Source of the DNA: Clostridia bacterium
GTDB lineage: Bacteria > Bacillota > Clostridia > Oscillospirales > SIG627
Length of the DNA: 53,575 nt
Direction of reading: 5' to 3'
Assembly: GCA_017440805.1 (NCBI GenBank)
Contig: JAFSGN010000015.1
Span: 1-53,575, forward strand
Part shown: positions 28,937-39,068 of the stretch, in pieces
Numbering within the stretch: the first letter of the stretch is position 1
Layout: each line of letters starts with the position of its first letter
Program-made: the position numbers and the translations under genes
The notes under the pieces: generated by a model
What the model was told of the DNA's origin: nothing
Database searches by the model: none
The model's input: the letters and a program-made list of their open reading frames with translations, nothing else

Positions 28937-31339
28937 ATGAAATACGATTTTAAAGAAATAGAAGCCAAATGGCAAAAAGAATGGGATGATAAGGAGGCAT
29001 TCAAAGTAGGTGTTGATTATTCAAAGCCTAAATTTTATCCTCTTGTAGAGTTCCCCTATCCTTCCGCACAGGGACTCCATGTAGGTCATCCCCGTTCTTA
29101 TACCGCCATTGATATAATTGCAAGAAAACGCCGTCAGCAAGGTTACAATGTACTTTACCCTATGGGTTGGGATGCTTTCGGTCTTCCCACCGAAAATTTT
29201 GCAATGAAAAACAAAATCCATCCCGCTGTTGTTACGGCAAACAATGTTGCCAGATTTAAATCGCAACTCAAATCTCTCGGTCTTTCTTTTGACTGGTCAA
29301 GAGAGATAAATACAACCGACCCGGATTATTACAAATGGACACAGTGGATATTCCTGAAGTTGTTTGAAAAGGGTCTTGCATACAAAAAGAAAATGTCGGT
29401 TAACTGGTGTACTTCCTGCAAAGTCGTTCTTGCAAACGAGGAAGTCGTGAACGGACTTTGTGAGCGTTGCCACAGTGAAGTTATCCACAAAGAAAAAAGC
29501 CAGTGGATGCTTAAAATCACCGAATATGCACAAAGACTTCTTGACGACCTTGATGACCTTGACTTTATCGACCGTGTAAAAATCCAGCAGAAAAACTGGA
29601 TTGGCCGTTCTACGGGTGCAGAGGTGGATTTTGAAACCACAGCGGGAGAAAAACTCACTGTATACACCACCCGTCCCGACACGCTTTTTGGTGCAACCTA
29701 TATGGTTATTTCTCCGGAGCATTCATTTATAGTTAACCATGCAGACAAAATTTCCAATATTGATGCAGTAAATAACTACAAAGCGGAAGCGGCTAAAAAA
29801 TCAGATTTTGAACGAACCGAGATTGCAAAAGATAAAACAGGTGTAAAACTTTGCGGTATTGAGGCAATTAATCCCGTAAACAATACTAAAATTCCGATTT
29901 TTGTTTCCGACTATGTTCTCATAACTTACGGTACAGGTGCTATTATGGCAGTTCCCGCACACGATACACGTGACTGGGAATTTGCAAAAGAATTCAATCT
30001 TCCCATTGTGGAGGTTGTAAAAGGCGGAGATGTCCAGAATGAAGCCTTTACCGATGTAGAAACAGGTATTATGGTTAATTCCGGTTTCCTTGACGGACTG
30101 GAAGTAAAGGAAGCAAAAGAAAAGATTATTTCCTGGCTTGACCAAAACGGTCTGGGCAAACCCAAAGTAAACTTTAAACTCCGCGACTGGGTATTCTCCC
30201 GTCAGCGTTATTGGGGAGAACCTATTCCTCTGGTATGGTGTGAAAAATGCGGATGGGTTCCGATAGATGAAAAAGACCTTCCCCTCAGACTCCCTGACCT
30301 TGAGGCTTTTGAGCCTTCCGATAATGGTGAAAGCCCCCTTGCAAATGTCACCGACTGGGTAAACTGCAAGTGTCCCAAGTGCAACGGCGATGCAAAGAGA
30401 GAGACCGACACAATGCCTCAGTGGGCAGGTTCATCATGGTATTTCTTACGCTACTGTGATCCTAACAACGACAAGGAACTTGCTTCAAAAGAAGCACTTG
30501 AATATTGGATGCCTGTTGACTGGTATAACGGCGGTATGGAGCACACAACTCTTCATCTTCTTTACTCCCGTTTCTGGGCAAAATTTCTCTACGATATAGA
30601 TATTCTCCAAATTCCCGAACCATACAGAAAGCGTACTTCTCATGGTATGATTTTGGGCGAAGACAATCAGAAAATGTCCAAATCAAGAGGAAATGTTGTT
30701 AATCCCGATGATATTGTAAACGAATATGGTGCAGACACACTCCGCCTTTACGAAATGTTTATAGGTGACTTTGAAAAGGCGGCTCCCTGGTCCGGAAACA
30801 GTATTAAGGGATGCAAGAGATTCCTTGAGAGATTTGCGGGACTTTATGATATTGCTTCAGGTAACGGCATAACACCCGAACTTGACACAGCGTTCCACAA
30901 AACCATTAAAAAGGTAACCGGTGATATTGAAGAAATGAAATTCAATACTGCCATTGCCGCCATGATGTCTCTGACAAATGAAATTTATGAACACGGTTCG
31001 CTTACAAAAGACGAGCTTAAAACCTTTGCGTCTTTGCTTTGTCCCTTTGCTCCTCACATATGTGAAGAAATATGGCACAACCTTGGTGAAACCGGACTTT
31101 GTTCACATGCGGCATACCCCACTTATGACGAGGCAAAAACAGTTGACAATATAATTGAAATTGTTGTTCAATTTTCCGGTAAAATAAGAGGAAAAATCCA
31201 GACTGCTCCCGATTCTTCTCAGGAACAGGTAATCAATCAGGTTAAGTCGGATGCCCAATTTGCTCCCTACCTTGAAGGCAAACAAATCATCAAAGAAATT
31301 TATGTAAAAAACAAACTTGTAAACATTGTTGTAAAATAA
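28937..31339 (+). CDS. leuS: Leucyl-tRNA synthetase
   Basis: An 800-aa class I synthetase. HVGH (48-51) is the HIGH-type motif and KMSKS starts at residue 579. The CP1 editing domain holds [14 protein letters not shown] and the [15 protein letters not shown] catalytic editing segment. Zinc-type Cys pairs occur at CTSC/CERC and CEKC/CPKC. The C-terminal LeuRS domain ends in KIIKE-like [23 protein letters not shown] precedes the ATG. Just after the stop lies an AT-only hairpin (31340-31368), a weak terminator. Confidence 0.97.
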   Translation: MKYDFKEIEAKWQKEWDDKEAFKVGVDYSKPKFYPLVEFPYPSAQGLHVGHPRSYTAIDIIARKRRQQGYNVLYPMGWDAFGLPTENFAMKNKIHPAVVTANNVARFKSQLKSLGLSFDWSREINTTDPDYYKWTQWIFLKLFEKGLAYKKKMSVNWCTSCKVVLANEEVVNGLCERCHSEVIHKEKSQWMLKITEYAQRLLDDLDDLDFIDRVKIQQKNWIGRSTGAEVDFETTAGEKLTVYTTRPDTLFGATYMVISPEHSFIVNHADKISNIDAVNNYKAEAAKKSDFERTEIAKDKTGVKLCGIEAINPVNNTKIPIFVSDYVLITYGTGAIMAVPAHDTRDWEFAKEFNLPIVEVVKGGDVQNEAFTDVETGIMVNSGFLDGLEVKEAKEKIISWLDQNGLGKPKVNFKLRDWVFSRQRYWGEPIPLVWCEKCGWVPIDEKDLPLRLPDLEAFEPSDNGESPLANVTDWVNCKCPKCNGDAKRETDTMPQWAGSSWYFLRYCDPNNDKELASKEALEYWMPVDWYNGGMEHTTLHLLYSRFWAKFLYDIDILQIPEPYRKRTSHGMILGEDNQKMSKSRGNVVNPDDIVNEYGADTLRLYEMFIGDFEKAAPWSGNSIKGCKRFLERFAGLYDIASGNGITPELDTAFHKTIKKVTGDIEEMKFNTAIAAMMSLTNEIYEHGSLTKDELKTFASLLCPFAPHICEEIWHNLGETGLCSHAAYPTYDEAKTVDNIIEIVVQFSGKIRGKIQTAPDSSQEQVINQVKSDAQFAPYLEGKQIIKEIYVKNKLVNIVVK

Positions 31340-31373
31340 TTTGTAAAAAAATCAACTTTTTTTGCAAATACTA

Positions 31374-31403
31374 TTGACAGACACATATTGTTTGTTGTAT
31401 AAT
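31374..31403 (+). promoter_or_regulatory. Promoter of rpsU
   Basis: TTGACA (31374-31379), 18 bases, TATAAT (31398-31403). The leader has a small hairpin, CGTTAA/TTAACG, at 31411-31430. Confidence 0.8.
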
Positions 31404-31478
31404 GTAGTATCGTTAATATTTATCTTAACGCATTAACAATTCCTTTGCATGAGTGCAATGCTGGGGGAGGGATATAGA

Positions 31479-31655
31479 GTGGCAGAAGTAAAACTTAAAG
31501 AAAACGAATCACTTGACAGTGCTATTCGCAGATTTAAAAGACAGTGTGCAAGAAGTGGTGTACTGAGTGAACTTCGTAAACGCGAGTGCTATGAAAAGCC
31601 TAGCGTAAAAAGAAAAAAGAAATCCGAAGCTGCAAGAAAACGCAAATTCAAATAA
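31479..31655 (+). CDS. rpsU: 30S ribosomal protein S21
   Basis: A 58-aa basic protein ([23 protein letters not shown]..., ending in a [15 protein letters not shown] tail), the standard length for Firmicutes. S21 sits near the anti-Shine-Dalgarno region of the 30S platform. The GTG at 31479 is the start, with GGGGGAGG 8 bases upstream; the longer frame from 31449 would run through that site. It has its own promoter and terminator. Confidence 0.95.
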   Translation: MAEVKLKENESLDSAIRRFKRQCARSGVLSELRKRECYEKPSVKRKKKSEAARKRKFK

Positions 31656-31694
31656 TTTGTTTGTGATTTTGGATCTATGTTTCAACTGCAAAAT

Positions 31695-31717
31695 CCCGTC
31701 TCAAAAGACGGGTTTTT
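31695..31717 (+). terminator. Terminator of rpsU
   Basis: CCCGTCT, loop CAAA, AGACGGG, then TTTTT. Confidence 0.88.
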
Positions 31718-31748
31718 GTTTACTTAACATTTGAAAGTGAGTATTTTT

Positions 31749-32831
31749 ATGGAAAAACTTAAAGTTGGTATTGTTGGTGCAACCGGTATGGTTGGTCAAC
31801 GCTTTATATCATTGCTTGAAAACCACCCTTATTTTGAGGTAACAACTCTGGCTGCAAGTAAGAATTCTGCAGGTAAGACCTTTGCAGAGGCAGCAGGCAA
31901 CAGATGGAAAATGGATACTTCCCTGCCCGATAGACTTAAAAATGTTGTTGTTAAAGACGCTGCAGATGTAAAATCGGTTGCTGATGAAGTAGATTTTGTT
32001 TTCTGTGCGGTTGATATGAAAAAGGAAGAAATAAAGGAACTTGAGTATGCTTACGCAAAAGCAGAAACACCTGTTGTTTCAAACAACTCGGCTCACAGAT
32101 GGACACCTGATGTTCCTATGCTTATTCCCGAAATAAACAATTCCCACATCGAAATTATAAACGAACAGAGAAAACGCCTTGGAACCAAACGCGGATTTAT
32201 TTCGGTAAAACCCAACTGCTCTATTCAGAGTTATGTTCCGATGATAACTCCACTTTTGAAATTTGAGCCTACAAACATTGTTGTAAGCACATATCAGGCG
32301 ATTTCAGGAGCAGGAAAGACATTTAATGACTGGCCTGAAATGATTGACAATGTTATTCCGTATATCGGCGGAGAAGAGGAAAAGAGCGAACAGGAGCCTC
32401 TTAAAGTTTGGGGTAAAATAGAAGGTTCGGAAATTGTTTCTGCTTCCTCTCCCCTTATTACTTCTCAGTGCATCCGTGTAGCCGCTTCCAACGGTCATCT
32501 GGCAACAGTGTTTATGTCTTTCAAGAACAAGCCTTCCAAAGAAGAAATCCTTGAGTTGTGGAAGAACTTCAAGGGCAGACCTCAGGAACTGGATCTTCCT
32601 TCTGCACCCAAACAGTTTATCACATATTTCGAGGAAGACAACCGTCCCCAAACAAAACTTGACCGTGATGTTGAGAACGGTATGGGTATCACCTGCGGTC
32701 GTCTGCGTGAAGATACAGTTTTTGATTACAAATTTATCGGTCTTTCACACAATACAATAAGAGGTGCTGCCGGCGGTGCATTGCTTGGTGCGGAACTTCT
32801 CTATCGTGAAGGATATATCACAAAAAAATAA
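31749..32831 (+). CDS. asd: Aspartate-semialdehyde dehydrogenase
   Basis: A 360-aa enzyme that reduces aspartyl phosphate to the semialdehyde, on the way to lysine, diaminopimelate, threonine and methionine. NADP site: VGIVGATGMVGQRF. The catalytic Cys157 is in KPNCSIQSYVP; the catalytic His is probably in RVAASNGHLATV. The NCSIQ form and length fit the archaeal/fungal-like branch common in Clostridia. I use ATG 31749 (MEKLKVGIV) with GAAAGTGAG upstream; the TTG at 31731 is inside the preceding site. The nearest promoter is not obvious, so it may depend on rpsU readthrough. Confidence 0.95.
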   Translation: MEKLKVGIVGATGMVGQRFISLLENHPYFEVTTLAASKNSAGKTFAEAAGNRWKMDTSLPDRLKNVVVKDAADVKSVADEVDFVFCAVDMKKEEIKELEYAYAKAETPVVSNNSAHRWTPDVPMLIPEINNSHIEIINEQRKRLGTKRGFISVKPNCSIQSYVPMITPLLKFEPTNIVVSTYQAISGAGKTFNDWPEMIDNVIPYIGGEEEKSEQEPLKVWGKIEGSEIVSASSPLITSQCIRVAASNGHLATVFMSFKNKPSKEEILELWKNFKGRPQELDLPSAPKQFITYFEEDNRPQTKLDRDVENGMGITCGRLREDTVFDYKFIGLSHNTIRGAAGGALLGAELLYREGYITKK

Positions 32832-32844
32832 ATTATTTTAACAG

Positions 32845-32888
32845 AAACGGCACAACACATTTAAAAAAACATGTGTTGTGCCGTTTTT
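32845..32888 (+). terminator. Strong terminator between asd and the convergent gene
   Basis: A perfect 16-bp stem (AAACGGCACAACACAT / ATGTGTTGTGCCGTTT), 10-base loop, T run; its mirror A run makes it usable from both sides. Confidence 0.9.
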
Positions 32889-32896
32889 ATTATGTA

Positions 32897-34729
32897 TTAA
32901 CCTTTGGCGTATCCGCAATGTTCCATCATTCCGCAAGCAGAACATTTTTTGTTACAGGGCGGTGTGACTTTTCCTTCAATAGCATTCCGGTATTCACACT
33001 TCAGAAACTCGTCTGTAACACCTATATCTATCATGCTCCACGGAAGTATTTCGTCTTGTCCGAAGTTGCGGTTTGCGTAATGTTCAATAGAAAGTCCCGC
33101 ATCAGAAACGGCCTTTTCCCACACATCTGACGAGAAATATTCATCCCATGCGCTGAAAATCTGTCCTGACTTATACACATTGTAAATTACCTCTGAAAGT
33201 CGTCTGTCTCCTCTTGCAAGTACTGCCTCAATACGGGAAACTTTTGCTTCATGGTAGGAAAACTCAATTCTGCGTGATTTAATTCTTCCTCGCAGGAACT
33301 CTTGTTTTTCCCGAAGTTGTTCAAGTGTATCCTGACCTGCTCTCTGAAAAGGGGTAAATGGTTTGGGAACAAAACATGATACACTTACATTTACTTTTAC
33401 ATGCTTTCCCTTTGGTCTTCGGGGGTTATGGTAAAATTCCTCAACTACTTTTTCGGCAAGCTGGGCAATACCTTCCAAATCATCGTAGGTTTCGGTGGGA
33501 AGCCCCAGCATAAAGTAAAGTTTAACCTGGTCGCGTCCGGTATCAAAAGCCATTTTAACCGAACGCATAAGGTCCTCTTCGGTAATGCCTTTGTTTATGC
33601 GGTCACGAAGTGCCTGTGTTCCGGCTTCAGGTGCAAATGTGAGTCCGCTTTTGCGTATTGACATTACTTTTTTCATAAGTTCCTTTGTAAAACTGTCAAG
33701 ACGCATAGAGGGTAGAGAAAGATTTATTTTTTTATCTTCTGTCCATTCCAATAAATAGTCCGTAAGTTTTTCAAGGCAGGTATAGTCGCTTATGCTCAGA
33801 GATGTAAGTGATATTTCGTCATATCCGGTGTTATCAATAGAATTTTTCGCTTGTCTGTTCAACACCTCGGCTGAGCGTTCCCTGACAGGACGATAAATCA
33901 TTCCTGCCTGACAAAAACGACATCCGTGTGTGCAACCGCGGAACACCTCCAAAATAACACGGTCATGCACTGCCTCTATAAGAGGTACAACAGGGTTTTC
34001 GGGAAAAAAGGAGTTGTCAAAATCGGTTATAATGCGTTTTGTTATTTTTTCCGGCACACCGTCTTCAGGTACAACAGACTCTATGGTACCATCGTCATTA
34101 TAATTTATCTTATACAAAGACGGTACATAAAATCCATCAAGTTGTGCTGCTTTTCTCAAAAAATCAGCACGGCTGACTCCGTTTTTTTTGCATTGGTTAT
34201 AGAGGTTTACAAGTTCGGGAAGTGCTTCTTCCCCCTCACCTATTGAAATTATATCTATAAAATCAGCAAAAGGCTCTGAATTATATGTGCAGGGACCACC
34301 AGCAATAACAATCGGATGGCTGTCATTCCTTTGGTGCGAATACAGGGGAATACCGCCCAGTTCCAGCATATACAGGATATTGGTATAACACATTTCATAT
34401 TGAACGGTAAATCCCACAATATCAAATTCACTCAAAGCATCTCCGCTTTCAAGAGCATAAAGAGGAATATTATTTTCCCTCATTACTTTACCCATGTCCT
34501 CCCATGGTGCAAAACATCTTTCGCACCATACATTTTCCATGTTGTTGAGAACACCGTATAATATTTTCATACCCAGATTTGACATTCCTATTTCATATGT
34601 ATCCGGAAAGCAAAAGGCAAATCTTACATCCACTTTATTTTTTTCTTTTATAATCTGTCCTGTTTCTCCCCCGATATACCGACCCGGTTTGAGAACATTT
34701 TTCAGAAAAGGCTCAACCTTTTTATACAT
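32897..34729 (-). CDS. TIGR03960-type B12-binding radical SAM protein
   Basis: A 610-aa protein. The opening VLKPGRYIGGETGQIIKE and the B12-binding-like N-terminal half (FCFPDTYEIGMSNLGMKILY) match this family. The radical-SAM triad is in RGCTHGCRFCQAGMIYRPVRERS. A four-Cys end CNKKCSACGMMEHCG closes the protein. The family is usually followed by a TIGR03936/DUF2344 partner and linked to ribosome genes; no such partner is here. Its role is unproven, perhaps RNA or protein modification. AGGAG precedes the ATG. It is 11 bases downstream of the FkbM gene. Confidence 0.88.
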   Translation of the reverse strand: MYKKVEPFLKNVLKPGRYIGGETGQIIKEKNKVDVRFAFCFPDTYEIGMSNLGMKILYGVLNNMENVWCERCFAPWEDMGKVMRENNIPLYALESGDALSEFDIVGFTVQYEMCYTNILYMLELGGIPLYSHQRNDSHPIVIAGGPCTYNSEPFADFIDIISIGEGEEALPELVNLYNQCKKNGVSRADFLRKAAQLDGFYVPSLYKINYNDDGTIESVVPEDGVPEKITKRIITDFDNSFFPENPVVPLIEAVHDRVILEVFRGCTHGCRFCQAGMIYRPVRERSAEVLNRQAKNSIDNTGYDEISLTSLSISDYTCLEKLTDYLLEWTEDKKINLSLPSMRLDSFTKELMKKVMSIRKSGLTFAPEAGTQALRDRINKGITEEDLMRSVKMAFDTGRDQVKLYFMLGLPTETYDDLEGIAQLAEKVVEEFYHNPRRPKGKHVKVNVSVSCFVPKPFTPFQRAGQDTLEQLREKQEFLRGRIKSRRIEFSYHEAKVSRIEAVLARGDRRLSEVIYNVYKSGQIFSAWDEYFSSDVWEKAVSDAGLSIEHYANRNFGQDEILPWSMIDIGVTDEFLKCEYRNAIEGKVTPPCNKKCSACGMMEHCGYAKG

Positions 34730-34740
34730 TTTATTTCTCC

Positions 34741-35850
34741 TTACTGGCTATGTTTTTGGCTTACTGCTACAATTTCCAATTCCCACGCAGGAATACAAGG
34801 CTTACGGTTCAGGAAAAGTTTATATTCACCATATGATTTAATAAGTTCAGGCAAACGATACAGGTCGTTATTGTTATGATATACAGACACGATAAGAACC
34901 GGTTGTGAATTTAGAATAACATTTTTTGAACCCTGGATTGCCTCGAATTCACTGCCCTCTACATCATATTTTATCAAATCCGCTGTTTCTGTCAATTTAT
35001 CAACAGTTACGGTGTTAATTATTATATCCTTTTTCTTCTGCATCCCCTGACCGATATTTCCAACAGTAGTATTTTTACCGTAACCCATATGAAGCGTAAG
35101 TTCACATTGTGAGTTCCATGCTGCTGCGTTATAAGTGCAAATCTCTGTATTTTTCACCGTATCTGCATACAGACAAAGTTTGCGGTAATTTTTTTGGTCA
35201 GGTTCTACCGCAACAGCCTTTTGAAGATTTGGATAATTATCTACCGCGGCTTTAAGTGTATCACCGTTGTATGCACCTAAATCAATATAAGTTTTTATAC
35301 CGTCGGTTTTATACGGGACCCCCAGGTCAGAAATAATATTATCTGTTTTTTTAAGGTATTCCAATTTTCCGCTTACTTTAAAATCAAGAATTGTGCAAAA
35401 AATCTGCCTTGCACTTTCTTCCAGCATCTCATACACATTATATAACTGTTCCGCATGCGTTCTGTAATAATCGGCATCAAAAACCTCTGTATAATCTCCG
35501 CTTACATTTACATCGGGTGAATAAAGTTCATATTCATCCGAAATTGAATAAAGCATCTCCACTGTTTCGGGATTTTTTGATGCGAATGCAGTCAGAATTA
35601 TAAAATCGCTGTATTCTTCTTTTATCTGGCTGAAACTTTTAACCAATTTTCCACGGAATGAATGGCCTCTTACAAATCCGTCACTTGCAAATATTTCACG
35701 ATATTCTATACCTTTTTTTTCAAGCACGGTAATTATTTTCTCCGCACCGTCTCCCATTCCGTATATCATTATCGGTTTTGTTGTTTTCTGAAGATATTCC
35801 CATAAGGTACTATCGGGATTTTCGTTTAAATGTTTTCGCAATTTATCCAT
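34741..35850 (-). CDS. FkbM-family methyltransferase
   Basis: A 369-aa protein. Residues ~1-150 form a PGL/D-like or sugar-nucleotide-domain-like N-terminal part (MIYGMGDGAEKIITVLEKKGIEY). Residues ~175-350 are the SAM-dependent FkbM domain: TYIDLGAYNGDTLKAAV (motif I), AVAVEPDQKNYRKL (motif II acidic loop), LIKYDVEGSEFEAIQGS. Such enzymes O-methylate sugars or polyketides. Placed after a secreted deacetylase, it may modify cell-surface glycans; this is inference from context. The ribosome site is weak. Confidence 0.82.
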   Translation of the reverse strand: MDKLRKHLNENPDSTLWEYLQKTTKPIMIYGMGDGAEKIITVLEKKGIEYREIFASDGFVRGHSFRGKLVKSFSQIKEEYSDFIILTAFASKNPETVEMLYSISDEYELYSPDVNVSGDYTEVFDADYYRTHAEQLYNVYEMLEESARQIFCTILDFKVSGKLEYLKKTDNIISDLGVPYKTDGIKTYIDLGAYNGDTLKAAVDNYPNLQKAVAVEPDQKNYRKLCLYADTVKNTEICTYNAAAWNSQCELTLHMGYGKNTTVGNIGQGMQKKKDIIINTVTVDKLTETADLIKYDVEGSEFEAIQGSKNVILNSQPVLIVSVYHNNNDLYRLPELIKSYGEYKLFLNRKPCIPAWELEIVAVSQKHSQ

Positions 35851-35874
35851 ATTTCTGTTTTTTAATTCAATTAT

Positions 35875-36765
35875 TTATTTTGTCAATTGCTTTTTTCTCA
35901 CCACAACCGACTGGTCTTTTATATATGAATCAAGCGACTCGGCAGTGGTATTTTCATACACTGTTATTCTGTTTAGTGAAAAAAGGCTATCGCCGGGGCG
36001 GATATAATTAACACCTTTGCGTGTTGTAAGTGTTATTTTAAACCCAAGTTGTTTTGCCACATCTTCGCTTATTTCGTTTTTCAGTCCGTACGGATAGCAA
36101 AATAGAACATTTTTATTACCTACATTTTCTTCGATTAACTGCTTGTTTTTGTTCATATCGTCTTTAAGGTTCTGTCTGTACATATTCTCAGTTTCAGTCG
36201 GAACACTTAAAACTCCGTATCTGCCGGTAGGGTTAAAATCAACACTGTCAAAGGGGGTTGAATGCATATCATAACTGTGGTTTTGTATTTCTATAAGACC
36301 GCTGCGGTACATTTTTTTTGCCGATTCCCACGAAAAATGCGGTGTTATGGGAGTTGAACCATCCAATCTGGTTTTCTTTCCAACAGACCATCCAACTACA
36401 GATATCACGGCAGGCATTTCAAGTTTTTTTAAAATCTCGTATGCCATAAGATAGTTGCTTTCATATCCGTCATCAATGGTAATTAAAAAAGGCTTTTCGG
36501 GAAGTTCGTTTCCATATTCCGCATAGTTTATAAGGTCCCTCATACTGATAGCAGTATAACCTTTTTCTTTTAATCCGCGAAGTTGCTTTTCAAAGGCGGA
36601 AGTTGTTATAGTCATATCATTATCTGTGGGAATATCTGAAAAATTATGATATGTCAATATAGTGACTATCCGGCTTTCTTCCCTTGGGATTTCGTTAACT
36701 GTCCCACTTATTACCGATGGAAACAACATTCCCAAAACCGCTAAAAATATCATCATTTTCTGCAT
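35875..36765 (-). CDS. Secreted polysaccharide deacetylase (NodB family)
   Basis: A 296-aa exported protein. MQKMMIFLAVLGMLFPSVISG is a signal peptide. The NodB domain has ILTYHNF (motif with early His), FLITIDDGYESNY (the catalytic Asp pair), IEIQNHSYDMH (the metal His motif) and FCYPYG. It likely removes N-acetyl groups from peptidoglycan or another cell-wall glycan outside the membrane. I place the start at ATG 36765 with CAGGAG upstream; the longer frame runs through this site. It leads a three-gene operon with FkbM and the radical SAM gene. Confidence 0.88.
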   Translation of the reverse strand: MQKMMIFLAVLGMLFPSVISGTVNEIPREESRIVTILTYHNFSDIPTDNDMTITTSAFEKQLRGLKEKGYTAISMRDLINYAEYGNELPEKPFLITIDDGYESNYLMAYEILKKLEMPAVISVVGWSVGKKTRLDGSTPITPHFSWESAKKMYRSGLIEIQNHSYDMHSTPFDSVDFNPTGRYGVLSVPTETENMYRQNLKDDMNKNKQLIEENVGNKNVLFCYPYGLKNEISEDVAKQLGFKITLTTRKGVNYIRPGDSLFSLNRITVYENTTAESLDSYIKDQSVVVRKKQLTK

Positions 36766-36835
36766 TTTTATCTCCTGATGAGTCCGTTCAATCCATAAAT
36801 TAAACAAACAAACAAATCAAAAATAAATCTTTAAT

Positions 36836-36864
36836 ATTATACAACAAAAAAATATATATATCAA
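36836..36864 (-). promoter_or_regulatory. Promoter of the deacetylase operon
   Basis: Minus strand TTGATA (36864-36859), 17 bases, TATAAT (36841-36836). Confidence 0.7.
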
Positions 36865-37038
36865 CACAAAAATGTAAAATATCTGATGTATTGAAACTAT
36901 TTTTCCTTTAGGATTACCAATGGAATTTTTGTGTGCAACAATTATTGCAAAAAAGTCCCAAATATCCTGTTGATTGGAACAGCAATATCAACTTTTTGTT
37001 GATAATTTGTAAATAAATTATAATTTTTCACAAAAGGT

Positions 37039-37067
37039 TTGACAAATCTAACAAAATGTTATATAAT
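37039..37067 (+). promoter_or_regulatory. Promoter of the rsmE operon
   Basis: TTGACA (37039-37044), 17 bases, TATAAT (37062-37067). An ATCAAC/GTTGAT dyad with a TTTTT loop lies about 30 bases upstream and could bind a regulator. The leader (~105 bases) is T-rich, without a clear fold. Confidence 0.8.
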
Positions 37068-37177
37068 ACTTTGTGTTAAATAGATAAAAAATTGATGTTT
37101 TTTGTCTGAATTTTTGTTTTGTCTAAAAAAACAGTTTTTCTGTTTTAAATATATTTGTTTCGGAGGAAACAAGTGCC

Positions 37178-37921
37178 ATGCCAAAGTTTTTTCTTTCGTG
37201 TGACAGTGTTCCGGCAGATTTCTCTCCGACCACCATCTCTATAACGGGGAACGATGCGTTTCATCTGTCAAGAGTACTCCGAATAAAAAATGGCGAGGTT
37301 TTGCAGGTTTCTGACCAAAACCGCCGTCTTTTTACCGGGAGTGTTGTTTCCGTTTCAGACAGCGAGGTTGTTTTGTCGGTGCTTTCCATAACAGAGGACA
37401 ACGCGGAGCCTGATGTTAAAGTAACTGTTTATCAGGCGTTGGTCAAAGGTGATAAATTCGACACTGTTATTCAAAAATCAGTCGAATGCGGTGCCTGTGA
37501 AATAGTTCCGGTAATTTGTGAAAGATGTATAGTAAAAATTGACGATACATCCCGCCAAAAAAAAGTAGCCAGATGGCAGAAAATTGCCGATGAGGCAGCC
37601 AAGCAGTGCGGTCGCGGGATTCTTCCGAATGTATGCGAACCGATTACTTTCAGACAGGCAATCGACAGAATGAGTTACGACGGCTTTTCTTTTGTGTGTT
37701 ATGAAGGAAAAAATGTTGTGCCTATAAAGGAACTTCTGCGTTCATCAGATTCAAAAAGCATTTCCTTTCTCATCGGACCCGAAGGCGGTCTGTCAGAATC
37801 AGAATATGAACTTGCATCAAAAGTTACGAAACTCTGCGGATTAGGTCCGAGAATTCTACGAACCGAGACCGCTTCGACTGTGGTACTGAGTGCAATAATG
37901 TACCATACCGATAATTTATAG
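37178..37921 (+). CDS. rsmE: 16S rRNA m3U1498 methyltransferase RsmE
   Basis: A 247-aa SPOUT enzyme. A PUA-like N-terminal part (~1-75) has DAFHLSRVLRIKNGEVLQV. The knotted SAM site is FLIGPEGGLSESEYELA and LGPRILRTETASTVVLSAIMY. It methylates U1498 in the decoding region of 16S rRNA. GGAGG lies 11 bases before the ATG. It leads a chain of plus-strand genes running to lysS. Confidence 0.95.
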   Translation: MPKFFLSCDSVPADFSPTTISITGNDAFHLSRVLRIKNGEVLQVSDQNRRLFTGSVVSVSDSEVVLSVLSITEDNAEPDVKVTVYQALVKGDKFDTVIQKSVECGACEIVPVICERCIVKIDDTSRQKKVARWQKIADEAAKQCGRGILPNVCEPITFRQAIDRMSYDGFSFVCYEGKNVVPIKELLRSSDSKSISFLIGPEGGLSESEYELASKVTKLCGLGPRILRTETASTVVLSAIMYHTDNL

Positions 37922-37973
37922 CATTCTCTTATGTATTATATGCAATCCAAACTTTGAAAGGAGTCCATTTTAA

Positions 37974-39056
37974 ATGTCCAACAGATTATTTCAGGGAATA
38001 ATCCATCAAATGAAAGACACTGTAAACCGCACCATAGGGGTTGTGGATGAAAATGGTGTTGTTATTTCTTGCAATGAACTGGTAAGAATTGGCGATAATT
38101 TTCCCGATGTAAAAGACGAACATCCTTTTCTTAACGGTTTTGTAAGCAATGGTGTGACTTTTAAACCTCTCTCTGTTCACGGCAAATCAGAGTATCTTGT
38201 TTTTGTAGAAGGTGACGACGCTATTGCAGACAGTATCTCCTCCGTGCTCAGCATCACTTTTGGTAATCTTAAAGAAATGCATGACGACAAATACGATAAA
38301 ACGAGTTTTATTAAAAATGTTATAAACGATAACATTCTTCCAAGCGATATTTACATAAAAGCAAAAGAACTTCATATGGACCATAATACCCCCAGAGCCG
38401 TTTTCCTGATTAAATTTTTTGGCAAGGGTGATATTGTTCCTATTGATTTGATACAGAACTTGTTCCCTGAAAAAACAAAAGAATATGTTGTCAGTGCAAG
38501 TGAAACCGAAGTGGCTCTTATCAAAGAATTTAAAAATGATGTAGACCACGAAGAACTTGATAAAATTGCAAAAAAGATTTCCGATACAGTTAATGCAGAG
38601 TTTTATCTGCGTGTAACAATAGGTATCGGTACTGTTGTAAACAATATTAAAGACCTTGCCCGTTCATACAAGGAAGCACAGGTAGCAATTGAGGTCGGCA
38701 AAGTGTTTGATACCGAAAAAACTATTATCAATTATGATAATCTGGGTATCGGTCGTATTATTTATCAACTTCCGACCACTCTTTGCGAAATGTTTCTCCA
38801 CGAAGTATTTAAACGGGGCACTATTGAAAACCTTGACCGTGAAACCTTTATTACCATTCAGGCTTTCTTTGAAAACAATCTTAATGTTTCCGAGACATCC
38901 AGAAAACTTTTTGTTCACCGTAACACACTGGTTTACCGTCTGGAAAAAATACGCAAAATTACCGGTCTCGATTTAAGAGAATTTGACAATGCTATCACTT
39001 TTAAGGTTGCATTAATGGTGAAGAAATATTTGTCATCAAAGAATAACAAATTTTAA
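37974..39056 (+). CDS. PucR/CdaR-type transcriptional regulator
   Basis: A 360-aa protein. The N-terminal ~130 residues are a sensor-like domain of uncertain type (GVVDENGVVISCNELVRIG). The middle (~135-280) resembles the GGDEF-like fold of CdaR-type regulators. The C-terminal ~55 residues are the PucR-type helix-turn-helix (LNVSETSRKLFVHRNTLVYRLEKIRKITGLDLREFDNAITFKVAL). The ligand is unknown. It is 12 bases from ftsE and so likely co-transcribed with division genes. AAAGGAG precedes the ATG. Confidence 0.82.
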   Translation: MSNRLFQGIIHQMKDTVNRTIGVVDENGVVISCNELVRIGDNFPDVKDEHPFLNGFVSNGVTFKPLSVHGKSEYLVFVEGDDAIADSISSVLSITFGNLKEMHDDKYDKTSFIKNVINDNILPSDIYIKAKELHMDHNTPRAVFLIKFFGKGDIVPIDLIQNLFPEKTKEYVVSASETEVALIKEFKNDVDHEELDKIAKKISDTVNAEFYLRVTIGIGTVVNNIKDLARSYKEAQVAIEVGKVFDTEKTIINYDNLGIGRIIYQLPTTLCEMFLHEVFKRGTIENLDRETFITIQAFFENNLNVSETSRKLFVHRNTLVYRLEKIRKITGLDLREFDNAITFKVALMVKKYLSSKNNKF

Positions 39057-39068
39057 AGGTGATTTCGG

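Noticed and set aside
31340..31368. AT-only hairpin after leuS as a strong terminator
   Set aside because: The stem is nearly all A-T and overlaps the rpsU promoter region; at best a weak terminator.
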